Below, piece by piece: positions 1 through 11,499 of a stretch of DNA of 64,000 nucleotides (the first letter of the stretch is position 1; each line of letters starts with the position of its first letter). The position numbers and the translations under genes were made by a program. A model generated the notes under the pieces. The model saw only the letters and a program-made list of their open reading frames with translations, searched no databases and had not been told where the DNA came from. This stretch comes from Ypsolopha sequella (lineage: Eukaryota; Arthropoda; Insecta; Lepidoptera; Ypsolophidae): assembly GCA_934047225.1 (NCBI GenBank), contig OW203992.1, positions 5,817,501 to 5,881,500 on the forward strand. Reading direction: 5' to 3'.

Positions 1-404
1 TATTATTAATAATTCTTTAATTCTTAGTTAAGAAAACACTCGGTTACATGAAATCTTGGTCTTAACTGAAAACCCTCGGAGTTTTGGGTACTAATAATTA
101 TTTCATAATTTGCTCAGTATAATTATCCCAAAACGCTATCAACTGTCAACTTAACAAAAGCATGTAAATGAATATGTAATACACTAGCCTTTTGCCCGCG
201 GCTCCACCCGCGTTTATTCAACTCTGCCTCTTTATTGGCATGGGCATTATTTTATTAACACCCCTTATAGCTATTATGTTGACCAGGGTCACTAAAATAA
301 TAATAAAGAAAACCGTATCCAAATCTATTCAGTGGTTTCGAAAAAGTGCGCGAACAAACAAACAAACAGACAGAAAATAAACCTAAAAATTCTTTCAAAG
401 AAAA
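1..404. other. AT-rich sequence without recognisable gene
   Basis: Short open frames on both strands have no recognisable motif and AT-rich, non-coding-like composition. Nothing supportable is seen before the tandem repeat that follows. Confidence 0.5.
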
Positions 405-702
405 ATGACTCGAGGGTCGCGCTGGGACATGCGCGGGAGCAGGTAGAGAGGGGGTCGGTGGGCATTGAGAAGATACATTGTAAAGGTTTGAAGTACGGTA
501 TGATAATTAAATGACTTGAGGGTCGCGCTGTGACATGCGCGGGAGCAGGTAGAGAGGGGGTCGGTGGGCATTGAGAAGATACATTGTAAAGGTTTGAAGT
601 ACGGTATGATAATTAAATGACTCGTGGGTCGCGCTGTGACATACGCGGGAGCAGGTAGAGAGGGGGTCGGTGGGCATTGAGAAGATACATTGTAAAGGTT
701 TG
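405..702. repeat. 106-bp tandem repeat, 2.8 copies
   Basis: Units begin ATGACTCGAGGGTCGCGCTG at 405, 511 and 617 (variants ATGACTTGAGG, ATGACTCGTGG), giving an exact 106-bp period. The third unit stops after GTAAAGGTTTG. Units differ at only a few positions, so the duplication is recent. Short open frames crossing the units on both strands are by-products of the repeat. Confidence 0.95.
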
Positions 703-890
703 CAACGTGACAAACTTATTTGTACAGACACACCATTTGAAGACAATAAGTTTTTTAAGAGTGGTTTAGCAGTCGGATTGTGAAAAACCCGCCTTTTTGT
801 TATTAATCGAAACAAAACACTTATATTCAAAATTTACTCAGTAGTCTCTCAACAAAATCTTATAACCTATGTTTTGTGTTAACGGTGAAA

Positions 891-988
891 GCAAAGTTTC
901 CATTGGTTTCTGTAAATTAGAAAATAAAAATTTTTTTAATAAAAATTTTTTGAATTTCTAGTTTAGAGAAACCAATGGAAACTTTGCA
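891..988. repeat. Foldback hairpin
   Basis: The left arm GCAAAGTTTCCATTGGTTTC (891-910) is answered by the reverse complement at 966-988. The centre is AT-rich and itself partly self-complementary (AAAAATTTTTTT). This is probably a small foldback MITE or its remnant. Confidence 0.8.
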
Positions 989-1235
989 ATGGCAGCATGA
1001 ACACTGAAAGCGGTTATTGACACTTTGCAGTTGGTGCTCAGCTTGCTAGCCGGACAAGGTAAGATTTATTCCACCAAAAATATAAATGTGGTGAAGGGGC
1101 CGAGTTCAATACAAAGGCAGTGCAGGATGATCGGTAGCAACTGCACTTGGAATAAGTTTGTGTTTTAAACGGTATGTACATACAAAATCCACAGGGCACG
1201 AGTTGCAGTTGCACTTGATTTTTTTTTATATGTAT

Positions 1236-1573
1236 CGTCACGACATGAATCTCCGAGGGGATGTCAGAGGTGTTCTGAGTGTGAACTGTGAAATGCAAGT
1301 CACAGTCCACACTTGGTAAACCCGCGTTTCACCGACGATTATTACGTCCCAACGTGATGAGTGGTGGGCTCTATCACCGTACTTCGGGCACAAATACACG
1401 CTTTTTAGTTCATGCAAGTTTCCTTATGATGTTTTTCTTCACTGTTCAGCACGATAAGAACAGATATATGCACATAAATTCCGAAAAACTCATTGTATAT
1501 GCCCAATCGAGGATTGAACCTGGATATCAAGATTGAGAGGCCAGCGCTCTACCTATGAGCTACCGCCGCGCCA
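1236..1573 (-). mobile_element. tRNA-derived SINE, reverse orientation
   Basis: Reading the minus strand from 1573, a tRNA-like head has an A-box-like TAGCTCATAGG and a perfect-looking B box GGTTCAATCC, followed by an unrelated body ending near TCGTCACGACATGAATC on the plus strand. The body recurs at 55,495-55,680 (opposite orientation), 58,088-58,250 and 62,762-62,870. The acceptor and anticodon stems do not pair well, so a working tRNA gene is unlikely. Confidence 0.7.
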
Positions 1574-1574
1574 C

Positions 1575-1800
1575 TCCGTCCGTCTGTCACGAGGTTCAGC
1601 TCAGAGAAAACCTGAGTTCAGCAAACAAATTTCTACTAGAATCATCAAGAAATACTTCAAACAACAAAAAGAAGAGTGTTTTTGTTGACTTATGTTATTT
1701 TTAAATGTTGTAGCAAGTGTCCTACGACTTTATCATGCGGATACTTTAGATCCATTTTCTAAAAACTGGTCAGGTGCGTGTCGGGCCACGCGCAGTGAAG
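1575..1800. repeat. Interspersed repeat, partner at about 17.03-17.36 kb
   Basis: Shares the order CCGTCTGTCAC, AGAGAAAACCTGAGTTCAG, ACAAATTTCTAC, GTTGACTTATGTTATTT and TAGATCCATTTT with a diverged copy near 17.1 kb. No coding capacity is seen. It abuts the tRNA-like head of the SINE. Confidence 0.65.
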
Positions 1801-2142
1801 GGTACCGTAGTTGCCCGTCACAATAAAGATGTTATGATTTAATTTTTCCATAATTTTATATTGTTCATAAACTTATATTCACTTCCTCTTTTACGCAACT
1901 AACAACTTCATCTTAGCAAGTTTCAATGGAATCTCTACGAAATTTGCCTTTATACTTCTCCAAGTACATTTTATAAGTTGGTAGACTGTTACTTGTTAAC
2001 TTGTAAAGCCTACGTAGCTGTGATAGTATTCCTTCTAACTTCGTTATATGTTAAACTACAGTGAATTTTTTCACATATCTAAAAACAACAGTTTAGCTAG
2101 CCGAGAGGGGGGAGGTGACTTGACTCGTAACAAAATTAGCAA
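1801..2142. other. No recognisable feature
   Basis: AT-rich sequence. I see no ORF with a domain, no TIR and no RNA gene. Confidence 0.4.
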
Positions 2143-2600
2143 TTTAAGGTGAAGCATCGAGTTTTCAACGAGCAATGTCACTCTTAGCGGAAAAACGCGC
2201 AGTGCGAGAGGGACCGATTCAGGAAGAAAGACAAAAATATTGCTTTTTTATTAAAAAGAAAAAACTAAAATTACTAGAAAAATTTCCAATTACAAAAATG
2301 TAGATATTGTTAAAACACATGTTATAAAATATGTTATGTTAAAATATAAAATATGATCTGTATATGATAATTATCTGTCAAAATATGAGAAAGCTTGTGT
2401 TTGAAGACCTTATTTTAATAATTATTTCTAGCGAGAAAAAGATTTTTAGTCGCGTTTCTGTATAACAGAAATCTAGAAAAAGGTTTCGAAAATATTATAC
2501 TAATTTGGGTTTCAATAACGATAAAAAAAATATTTTTCAGAGTAACATATTTTCCCGCATAAAAGTATGAATTAATTCCAAATTCATTCGGTTTTGTTGT
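2143..2600 (+). mobile_element. Diverged copy of the TTAA-flanked GGCGCTACG element
   Basis: Begins TTAAGG and shares several blocks (GCAGTGCGAGAGGGACC, CGCGTTTCTGT, TCTAGAAAAAGG) with the better-preserved copy at 46,156-46,573 and with a partial copy from 41,645. No protein is encoded. The right end is not clear. Confidence 0.5.
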
Positions 2601-3654
2601 TAAAACTGTGGCGCGATATAGCTAAATAACTCATACGCACATTTGGTTGAGTTTTTAACGGCTGGAATATGATGCTCCTCGAAACAATACTTTATAAAAT
2701 TTAGGCGATTATCCCGGGCAAAATGTGAAATTCGACATTTTAGAATTTCGAAGACGCTGCATCCTGTCGCTTTAGCAAATTGCAGCTCTGCATAAACATA
2801 CGTTGATCCTTATTCTAAGACCTCTTGGAATTCGTTTTTACATAATTTATCATTTAAAGCTATAATAAGCTTCACGCGTTACTACAAAGTCATAAAAATA
2901 AGAAACTGTTTATCATCAGTTTCTCACCAAATACGGGCTAAAATGCAGAAGACATCACATATTCAGGTATGGTTCAAAGAAGTAAAGATACCTTTGAGAT
3001 TCTTTTTTATTCAATTTGTTTTAGAAGGAAAAAGCTTGAAAATATATAAAAGCGCCTGCAAAAAAAAATACCAAAACAAGAAATACCAAATCTAAAGATT
3101 TTGATTATTGCTTTTAAAATTAATCAGGCGCTTAGAGTCAAACGACACGCTCCCGTCACGCAAAAATAAAAAAATAAAATGTCTTTATTTCGGGCAATGA
3201 AAAACACATAGAAAGTGGAAAGAAAATTTTGGCTAATATCGAGTGTTTTTGTGGTAGTGTAGTGCATTTGTATAATATTGTGAACTAGTGGTGTGTTGTG
3301 TATAGTAATGTAAATATTCCCTTTTGCTTTGTTTTTGTGCAATAAGTGTAAATGTAATGTATAGGTTAGGTTAGTTTGCTGTATCATTTATTAAATAAAT
3401 TAACATTGTAGAAGACTATAATAAATGGTAAATAATGGGTAATAAAAGAATAATAAAGTACTACGGTTCTGGTAAAGCCAAACGAGTTTACCAAAATAAA
3501 GGTCGACGACTCCTCGGTCTCAAGTAAGCACAGAGCATAAAATATAAATCCTTACATCAATGATAAAATGGTATATGAATTCGAGGTAAAAGAAATACAA
3601 ATTGTTAAGTTGATATTTTATATATTTATTATTAAAATATTAAAGTTTTCATAG
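2601..3654. other. AT-rich sequence without recognisable gene
   Basis: About 1 kb with only short frames. The 87-codon minus-strand frame near 3.1-3.4 kb is low-complexity and matches no family I recognise. Confidence 0.4.
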
Positions 3655-3975
3655 AAAATTAGGTGTCAGTAATGAATGACCATTCTGACAAAGAAAATAT
3701 ATATGTCCTACCGAGAGGACAAGATAATTTAAATCAAGAAAGGGTAATGAGGGAGTACCTAAGTATCTAGCTGCTGAATCTTCATTCAGTAAAATATTAA
3801 TCAATGCTTGATAACAGAACTATTGAAACGTTAGAGGCTTTAATGATTATTTAGAATAATTTGTTTGTTTTTTAGCTTTCAAAGAAAATTGAGTGTCAGT
3901 AACGACCATCCTGACAAAGAAAACATAAATGTCATACTGAGTGCACAAGATAACGTTGTGCCGTTCAGGGTCAAG
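3655..3975 (+). repeat. Diverged direct duplication of an exon-like segment
   Basis: Two segments about 230 bp apart share AGAAAATT, GTGTCAGTAA, GACCAT and CTGACAAAGAAAA. The second follows a possible splice acceptor (TTTTTTAG) and reads SVSNDHPDKENINVILS in an open frame of about 60 codons; the first is more decayed. Protein family not recognised. Confidence 0.45.
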
Positions 3976-4275
3976 GTCATTGTACTGCCAGAAGGACAAG
4001 TCAAATTTTCATACAAAATACGTACTGCCAGCAGGACAACATATTGATTTTGTCAGGACGTTTCGCACAAAAAACCCATCCTTCCAGAAGAGCTACAAAT
4101 AAATATCCAAATACGCTACAAATAAATTTAAATATCTGCCTAACTTTGCCCGTTCAATTAGTCTTACTAAACAACAAATCAACCCAAATTTTGGATTTAT
4201 TTACGTATATAACATGTGTTATTTTACTCTAATTTGTGATTCTTTCGCTAAACTCATAAACTAAATATGAAAATC

Positions 4276-5871
4276 AGAGGTGCGATTGTGTAAGAAAATA
4301 GTCATGAAATACGTATTCATTTGATAGCCTAAAACTTATCATTTCACTTGTCAAACGGCCAATTCGAATTGTCTATGGTATTCATAGATGCTTTACGATT
4401 TGTATCGCTATTTTAGACAATGATGAGTGAATGATTTGTTAAGATTGACAGATAATTCGAATTGTCCAAGATTTTTTAGTTCATCGCTAATGTCAAATGA
4501 TTGCGGCGACTTGTGGTCTATGACAATCGTTTAACGGTAAGTGTTTTTGATTATTTTGGAATAAAATTAGGTAAAACAATTTTTATTCTACCATTAAAAT
4601 CAATAAATGATGTTCAATTAATTAAAATTGTGGTGCTTTTTAGTGAAAACCCTGGGCTTTGGCACTGAAATAAGAATTGTTTTTTATATGAACACAGTTT
4701 GAGGTTATATTTTTGTAGGAAAGATATTATGAAAAGGTTTAGGGAGTTCGGCCACAGAATAAAATATTTTTTCTTACATTTTAGGGTTCCGTACCCAAAG
4801 GGTAACCAACGGGACCCTATTACTTAGACTCCGCTGTCCGTCTGTCTGTCCGTCTGTTAACAGGCTGTATCTCATGAACCGTGATAGTAAGACAGTTGAA
4901 ATTTTCAGAGATGATGTATTTCTGTTGCCGCTATAACAACAAAAACTAAAAAACAGAATAAAATAAATATTTAAGGGGGCTCCCATACAAAAGACATGTT
5001 TTTTTGCCGTTTTTATATATAATGGTACGGATCCCTTCGTGCGCGAGTCCGACTCGCACGTGGCCGGTTTTTGTATTTTGGTTCGGTTGCTATCTCGTCA
5101 TACTGATATAATAAATAAACATACTATAAAATAAAACACCGACCGATTCAAAAATATCTTGCAGTTGCAGTTGACTTGACACTTGAATTGATTCGAAACT
5201 ATGACGCGTTATTATAACTACAAAACTCGGACGAAGACAGATAATACGATAAGATATAGCGCTGTCTCTTTCAGACATCAAATCTAGTAAAAAAATTAAT
5301 CCCGTGTCAAGCTCTTCAACTACATCTACTGTTGAGTAGTAGTAAACTTATGCCACCACCTGTGGGTCTACCGCGTAATTCTCATTTTCATCAACATCAA
5401 CTTGAGATTGAAATTTGACGTGCGTGCGACGACGCCCGCCTAACATGTTATCTCTTTTGCACGCGTTGAATTTCGCATGCATTTGCTTGAAGTTGATACA
5501 AATGATAATTACGCGGTAGAGCCCCTGGGGTCGAGCAGCTGAAACTCGGTTTTCCTTCAAATGTTGCGTTTGGTTATACAAGTTGCATGGAGATAATTTT
5601 CGATTGAATTCTAATTAAAAAAGATCTATTATTTTTGTGTTTGACATAATTTTAAAGTAAATAAATTATCAAATTTCATTTTACTTAGGTAGTACACAAT
5701 AAAACGCAATTTCAGTTCGCATTTTTTAAACCATCTGTCATTTCTAAACCTTCGGTCACTTTTTGGTCTTCATTTTATGGACAGTTTTACACAATTCGAA
5801 TTTGCCCTACACGATCCTTGACAATGGTATAGATTTATCATCCATGACCAACCTTACACAATCGCACCTCT
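4276..5871. mobile_element. 1.6-kb DNA element with about 20-bp TIRs
   Basis: The left end AGAGGTGCGATTGTGTAAG and the right end CTTACACAATCGCACCTCT are perfect reverse complements, with weaker inward continuation (GTCATG on both sides). No target duplication is convincing. A 290-bp repeat lies inside. No transposase is recognisable, so it is non-autonomous or decayed. Confidence 0.75.
4783..5072 (+). repeat. 290-bp lepidopteran interspersed repeat, copy 1
   Basis: Runs from AGGGTTCCGTACCCAAAGGG through a (CTGTCCGT) stretch to GCGAGTCCGACTCGCACGTG. Copy 2 at 37,107-37,396 has the same length and ends. From memory this repeat is abundant in moths and butterflies. The minus-strand frames crossing both copies are not genes. 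Confidence 0.9.
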
Positions 5872-5892
5872 TTACATTACCAGAATACGGAC

Positions 5893-6705
5893 GCCTCACA
5901 GAATAAGGTTGCGGGAAGCGCGCGCGGTGACTATAGCTTGTATTCTTCGTGCTCGCACCGTCCGCGCGGTTGGAGGGTTGGGGCGGACGAGGGAGCTAGG
6001 CCTCGGAGGAGGTGCGGGCAGAATGGCGGGAGGGTGGGCGAGCGCGACGCGTGCGACGGACCGCCAGTCGCCGGAGGTCACTCGCCACGGCTACTTGTGT
6101 ATTAGGAACTTGTCGCATTTTGTAGAACGCACACGACATCACGATCCGAAGATGAGCAAACCGATTGGAAGACAGGCAAAAGAAATTGTGTATAAGGTAT
6201 ACAACTTCTTTAAAGAGCGTAAAAAGATAAATCAACGCAGGAATACCAGAATGATGTCAATTTAGCAAAAATTGTGTCTGAAGCAAAAATGTATGATGTT
6301 GAATTAAACATTGATTACCTATTTTGCTAAAACGCATATTATTATTTATTAATATCATCACTTCATACCCACCTAAAGTAGCTAAAAAACTATCTTATAC
6401 AGTACAAAATACTTCGTAATAAATCTAAAGATATTTATATTAAGGGTTAATTCCGTAAAACAGGTGTTGGCGTAGTCTACTTAACATGAATAGATTTTAA
6501 CATAATTCTAGGGTTATTCATAAAAAAATTAATCTCAAGATATATCTCGATAGCAAATCCTTACCTGTATAGCCATGCGCTCGGCCGTGCACATAAACGG
6601 CGTGCTTCCTCGTCCGCCCCAACCCTCCAACCGCGCGGGCGGTGCGAGCACGAAGAATACAAGCTTATAGCTTGCAAGTGCACCGCGCAGCGGGAATAAG
6701 ACGGC
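5893..6705. mobile_element. DNA element with about 90-100-bp GC-rich TIRs
   Basis: The left arm (about 5,901-5,992) and right arm (about 6,608-6,700) are long reverse complements sharing TATTCTTCGTGCTCGCACCG and GGTTGGAGGGTTGGGGCGGA. The arms are far more GC-rich than their surroundings. The interior carries a broken helix-turn-helix-like coding segment. The exact termini and TSD are not certain. Confidence 0.75.
6152..6330 (+). pseudogene. Broken N-terminal helix-turn-helix-like transposase fragment
   Basis: Starts MSKPIGRQAKEIVYKVYNFF and runs to ERKKINQRRN. After a frame change it continues NDVNLAKIVSEA. This resembles the N-terminal DNA-binding part of insect Tc1/DDE_3-type transposase-like proteins (GRQ.+EIV.+VY.FF, then a second helix). 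It ends long before any catalytic domain. It lies between the GC-rich inverted arms, so the element is probably a deletion derivative. The family name comes from recall of similar proteins, not from a search. Confidence 0.5.
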
Positions 6706-7430
6706 TATAGTTTTTTTTTCAAATACAGACTGTTCACAGCTCAGAATAAGGAATACACATGGACCTATACCCCAACAGGACTGAGTACTTGTTTCAAAAA
6801 ACGTGAAGAACGAGAAGTCATACTAGATTATTTCATCTCTGTCTAAGTAGGGTAACCATATTTAAAAATAATTGATTGAGACCACGTAGGTAGTAAAAAC
6901 CGTATTCAAAACATTTATTTTATTGGTTTAAAGTCTTCTGCTTTAAAATGGCGGCTGCAGACTACTGGATTTTTGCACTTTACTTCGTTTCCTAAAACCT
7001 CTAACCATTTTCTTCGGATATTTGCAGTTTTTGGAAGACTGTAATGTAAAACCCAATATCATGGTTACTCTAGCGGTATCAAAGTAAACATGTATCATTT
7101 CTCCGAGAAAACGTTGTAATTATGCCTTACCTATGAAACGATATCCCACAATTCCCAAAAAATTGGCTTCTGCAGCCCTTCACGCTGCATGCTTTAACCA
7201 TTTTTGCAAAAAATTATTAATTTTACATTTTGTTTTCAAATGTCACGGCCGTGGCGCCATTTTTAGATAAAAGGGTTACCAGTTTGCAAGCATAAGAATA
7301 ATCCCAACTTTATTAAGGAATGATTGATCTTACATTTACGGATAAAACTAAATGTAAAACATAAATAAACCTAACAAAGTGACGGACTTCAAATGTAACT
7401 GCAGCCATTCGCTAAAAAGCTTCAAATAAT

Positions 7431-7902
7431 GAGCGGTTTTCCAGACTGAACTTGATCAAGCTTTCAGAAGTAAACACAGATGGCGTTACCCTGCTTTCAA
7501 GTGTCAAAAAGCAAAGATTATTTTTTAATCTGTGGGCAGCAAGATAAAAATTGTCAATTCAATTGTTAAATCCAACAATGTTGTTTTCTATCTATATTAC
7601 TTACGTTAATAGCTTGGTATTTCATTCAACTTTCAACATGGTCAGCCCATGCGTTGTAGCTAATTGTAAAAATTTAGGAACACACAGTTTAACTAATTAC
7701 GGAAAGAACAATGGATCTTAGCAATAATACTTTTGAGGCATGGATTGACCATAAAAAAGAAAGAAGCAAAGAAGAAGTATCAAAATCAAAAGAATCCAGT
7801 GTTGCCAGGAAGACTTTTTTGACACTTTTAGTACAGGCTGCGCCATCTATTGTGTCGTTCGGTACTACTTTTTCTTTTTTAATTTGACTTTGAAAACCCC
7901 TC
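7431..7902. mobile_element. 472-bp MITE nested in copy A (AT duplication)
   Basis: Copy B reads straight through the insertion point, which defines the insert. Its ends are GAGCGGTTTTC and GAAAACCCCTC, and AT is duplicated on each side. Near the middle (7,638) a short frame begins MVSPCVVANCKNLG, with the C-x4-C spacing of a THAP finger start. The MITE may therefore derive from a THAP-bearing transposon such as the one at 17.7 kb. The 225-bp element at 13,458-13,682 has similar ends. Confidence 0.8.
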
Positions 7903-7904
7903 AT

Positions 7905-8105
7905 TATAAAATGACCGATGGTACCGAAATAAAACTTTTTCCGCCTTCTTTCTTCCTGAAAAATATGTTCTCTAGAAGTCGGCGCTCTTATATTGGTTTC
8001 TGTGTTGCTATAACCAAGGGAACGCGGTGACTTTTAAAGAACATATTTTTCAGGAAAAAGAAGTCGGAAAAAGTGTTATTTCAGTACCATCGGTCATTTT
8101 ATAAT
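7905..8105. repeat. About 200-bp foldback inside copy A
   Basis: The arm starting TATAAAATGACCGATGGTAC is answered by GTACCATCGGTCATTTTATA, with about 80 bp of near-complementarity on each side of a short loop. The same structure lies in copy B (about 59,783-59,980) and, diverged, at about 23,490-23,650. It belongs to the host element rather than being a separate insertion. Confidence 0.8.
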
Positions 8106-8145
8106 TATTTTTAACTTTTTTGCAAATGGCTGCAGTTACATTTAA

Positions 8146-9235
8146 AGTCCCTTTCAATAGAATCCGCCAATAATGTAAACAAACCAATTTAAACAGGATT
8201 ACTGCGTAATTACTTACATTTGAATATCAATCCTGATCATATTCACATTTCAAGGAACCATACATTGTTCTTAAAATCATTTTGACACCAAATAACTTCT
8301 TTATGATAGTTATTTTAATTAAAAATAATCGGACGACGAAAATTTCAATAGTTTGTAAAACTGTCATATTAATTTTTTTATCATCGAAGTCTTTTTTGTC
8401 TTTGGAAAGTTAGTGTTGTGACTTCACAAACCTCTCACAAACACCGCTTTTGTACCAACAAAATGAAAATTTGTAATGGCCGCAAACAGCTGATTTAGAG
8501 AGCGGGTTTGGCAATTATTTCATTTCCTTAGATTTTTTATTCATTGGTGGGTATTGTTCCGAGTTCTGTGCGTTTTTCTGTTTCCTCTAATTATCGAAGA
8601 CTTTGCTTTTTGTATTTTGGTTTTTGGACATTTTCTTTGCGATTTGCTTGGATTTATTCTTGGAACGACGACTTCTGCGTGAAATCACGGACTTTGTTTT
8701 TGCTTACGATTGGATCTCTTTCTCAAGAAACAAGGTGGTAACAATGTTTATAAACTATTAATTCTTTAAAATCTAATAAAGATGTACACATAATCACTTA
8801 GAGATGCTAAGAATAAATCCAAGAATAATAATAAAGTGAAAAATTATTACGTGGTGTTTTTAGGTTATAATGAGTGAGCCGTAACTCAGTACATCAGGGT
8901 CGAAGACTCCTCCGCCTGCCAAAAAACGAAAAATTCATCTGACCACAAGGGAAAAAAATTCTAGTGAATATTTATAATTATTTAGAAAAATCCTCTCTTA
9001 CATACCCATCCAAAATGGAGTTATATAAAATTACTTCAGAAATTATGGAGGTGTCTCAGTATGTTGTAAGATATACCATGAAGCATTATTTAGAAACTCA
9101 AAAAATACCACACCAAAATACCACTTTAACATCAGTATAGGTACAACCAAATCTTTGGGTACAACACCATAATAATAGAGAACTGTCAAATAATTATCTT
9201 GTTTACATTATTGGCGGATTCTATTGAAAGGGACT
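8146..9235. mobile_element. 1.09-kb DNA element nested in copy A (TTAA target)
   Basis: Perfect TIRs of more than 30 bp start AGTCCCTTTCAATAGAATCC and end with its complement. TTAA (within TTTAAA) is present on both sides, and copy B has the uninterrupted site. TTAA targeting is typical of piggyBac and Kolobok. Only a helix-turn-helix-like coding fragment is seen inside. Confidence 0.85.
8943..9138 (+). pseudogene. Helix-turn-helix-like transposase fragment
   Basis: Reads LVNIYNYLEKSSLTYPSK and then KITSEIMEVSQYVVRYTMKH, with a plausible upstream part KKRKIHLTTREKNS in another frame. It resembles a DNA-binding N terminus of the same general kind as the fragment at 6,152 (I+NIYNYL, then a recognition helix). 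It ends at a stop after QNTTLTSV with no catalytic domain. The encoding element is only 1.1 kb, so it cannot be autonomous. Confidence 0.4.
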
Positions 9236-9389
9236 TTAAAGTCGGTTACTATTTTTTGTTAAAAGTTTATTATTTTACATTTTTTAGTGTGACGGGTCAA
9301 ATTGTGTAATGTGGATAGTTCTTGTAAACGCGCTGTTGATATAGAACGAAGGACAAGTAATAATTGGTTATATTTAATAAATACCCTGT

Positions 9390-9860
9390 ATTCAGCACCC
9401 TAATACAAACTGATTGCCGTAATCTCAAGTTATGTGCTGTCACCCGTTGAGGAGTTCTATGGTAATGAGGCCAAGATCAAAGTTCAGGTGGAGAAATTAC
9501 AATTTACAAGTAGTACTCGGCAATCACTATCCTAATACAAAGCGATTGCCTTAATCTTGAGTGGTATGCTGTCGTCCGTTAAGGAGTTTTATGGTGGTGA
9601 AGCCAGGATGGAAGGTCAGGTGGGTATTCTGATAATTTCCAAGAAATGCCCGACAATCAGCACCCTACCAAAGTGATTGCCGCAATCTCGAGTTAAGTGC
9701 TCTCATTCGTTAAAGAGTTCTAAGGTAAGGACTTAATAAGACCAGGATCGAAAGTCAGGTGGAAGATTGACAATTTCCAAGTAATACTCTGCGATCAACA
9801 TCGTAGTACAAAGCGATTTCCTTAATATAAAGTGGTACGCTGTTACTTTCTGAGGCGTTC
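9390..9860. repeat. Four diverged tandem units of about 130-137 bp inside copy A
   Basis: Each unit carries CCTAATACAAA..GATTGCC, then AATCT..AGT, then a GTTA/GAGGAGTTCTATGG-like block and a CAGGTGG block. Unit starts are near 9,396, 9,526, 9,659 and 9,795. The same array lies in copy B at about 60,178-60,660, so it predates the spread of the element. Subterminal repeats of this type may bind transposase; that is inference. Confidence 0.8.
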
Positions 9861-11160
9861 CACTGCCTATCTCTGAAAACTTTCATCAGATCATGGTCAA
9901 TCTTAAAATGGGACCTACCTTGAAGGAAATTTTTCCAAACAAAAAAAGAATCATTCAATTCAGTTCAGAATTGACGGAGATAAGGAATAACATACCCAAA
10001 AAAAAATACAGTCGAATTGAGATCCTCCTCTTTTTTTCAAGTCGGTTAAAAAAAAAGTATTTACTAAAAGCTAAATACTATAAAGTCGTTGAAAAACTAA
10101 ATCGTGAAAAACTCAAGCCTACCATCGCAATTTGTTTTTTTTGTGATGGCAACTGTGCGAGTAGGACACGGGCATCGACTGTTTGTTGTCCCGCTCGGCA
10201 CGTTTTCTCTAGTTGGTTATGTCATAATAAAATAACTTTTAACTGTATGAAATAGAGTCTATTTTTCTACGCGTAACATCCTTTAGTGCACAATCCAGTT
10301 TAAGTATACATCCATGGGAATACAAATAGAAGCCTGACTAAAATAAGAACTGGGCATTAGCCATTGTACTCATCTTACGTAAATTACTCCTTTGTACGAG
10401 TGAATGAAACAGCGGACCGCACTTACTTGATATTTTTTCCTGGTGTGTCACTAGATTGAACCAAACAAATGTCAGACGGATGTAATTTGGATGTATTTTA
10501 AATATTATAATACCATCAAATTAAATACGTCTCATCATTGTATCGTTGTGTTGTAATATCGTTCGTTGCGTGCATCACATCTCAATTTGGTGGCATCGAA
10601 ATGTCTATTGCATTTTGCGAAAGTTTACAGCTTCACCGAGAGAAATTAAATATTTTGGTGCTCTTCCTCTCAAAATTCGTGAAAGTGTGATTTATTATTG
10701 TTTGTGTTGATTGTTTTTTAACATTGTAATAAAATGTCTTGTGCGATTGAAGGCTGTAAATCGCATACAGGAAGAAAAGAAAACAACAATGAAGCAATAT
10801 CATTTCATCGGTGAGTTCTGATAGTTTTTATGTTAATAAGTTGCAGGATCATACCTAAAACTCAGTAACAATAATAGTAGTTCTTGTAAATCATACTCGT
10901 GTTCAATTCTACACCGATATTTGCCTGTTTTATATAGATTTTCTGTCGACTATGAGAAGTTATGTTTTTTCGCATAGTGATGTACTAAAGTCCGTGTGGC
11001 AAACTATCGAACATTGGTTCCCGCGGCAGCCGTGCATAAAGATTAATGAGAGGTTTTCTTTTTGAGTATTAAAAAAAAACATAGTTTCCAAGAACTCTTT
11101 AGATGGTGTTGAACTGACTACGTTACTAGGTGCCAAAGCCAAAACGATTGGAAAAAAAAA

Positions 11161-11189
11161 CATTGCGTCACGTCACGTCACGTCACATA
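11161..11189. repeat. (CACGT)n microsatellite
   Basis: Four to five CACGT units within the intron-like gap of the THAP pseudogene. Confidence 0.8.
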
Positions 11190-11466
11190 CGCTCGTTGGT
11201 TGATGACATGTGTGCTGAGCATATTATGTGCGAATGCTTTGTTATGGTCCGTCTTGGTTTAAAATGTACCATGGCTTGTACTCATTGCGCTTTACGACTT
11301 TCATCTTTAGAAAAAAGATGTATGCCTCCATTTTTATACAAATCCACAAGGCACAGACTTCTCTTCTTTTTCTCTTGGGACATTTTCTTTCCGGCGTAGA
11401 AAACTCATAAAAAGACTGCTAATTATTTTTTTCTTTTTCCTTGTTGTTATTATTTATTTATTTTCA

Positions 11467-11499
11467 AAATGTCATTGTGATGTGATGTGACAATGACAT
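11467..11499. repeat. Short palindrome
   Basis: AATGTCATTGT and ACAATGACATT surround an 11-bp GATGTGATGTG loop. Function unknown; it could be an insertion scar. Confidence 0.6.

Larger units (their letters stand above)
6758..10316. mobile_element. 3.6-kb non-autonomous DNA element, copy A (8-bp TSD)
   Basis: Flanked by direct GGAATACA (6,750-6,757 and 10,317-10,324). The ends are CATGGACCTATAC and GTATACATCCATG, a 13-bp TIR with two mismatches. Copy B (59,102-61,099) has the same ends and its own 8-bp TSD but lacks the nested insertions at 7,431-7,902 and 8,146-9,235. An 8-bp TSD with ends starting CA fits hAT or P superfamilies; CATG favours P, but no transposase is encoded. It contains a four-unit tandem repeat near its right half. 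Confidence 0.85.

Noticed and set aside
1500..1573. Functional tRNA gene on the minus strand
   Set aside because: Boxes A and B are good, but the stems do not pair and the body continues as a SINE found elsewhere in the window.
4774..4986. Minus-strand frame, also seen at 37,092-37,442
   Set aside because: Both are translations of the same 290-bp interspersed repeat; stops differ between copies and no domain is present.
5909..6265. 118-codon frame as one protein
   Set aside because: Its first half is the GC-rich inverted arm translated; only the part from 6,152 looks protein-like.
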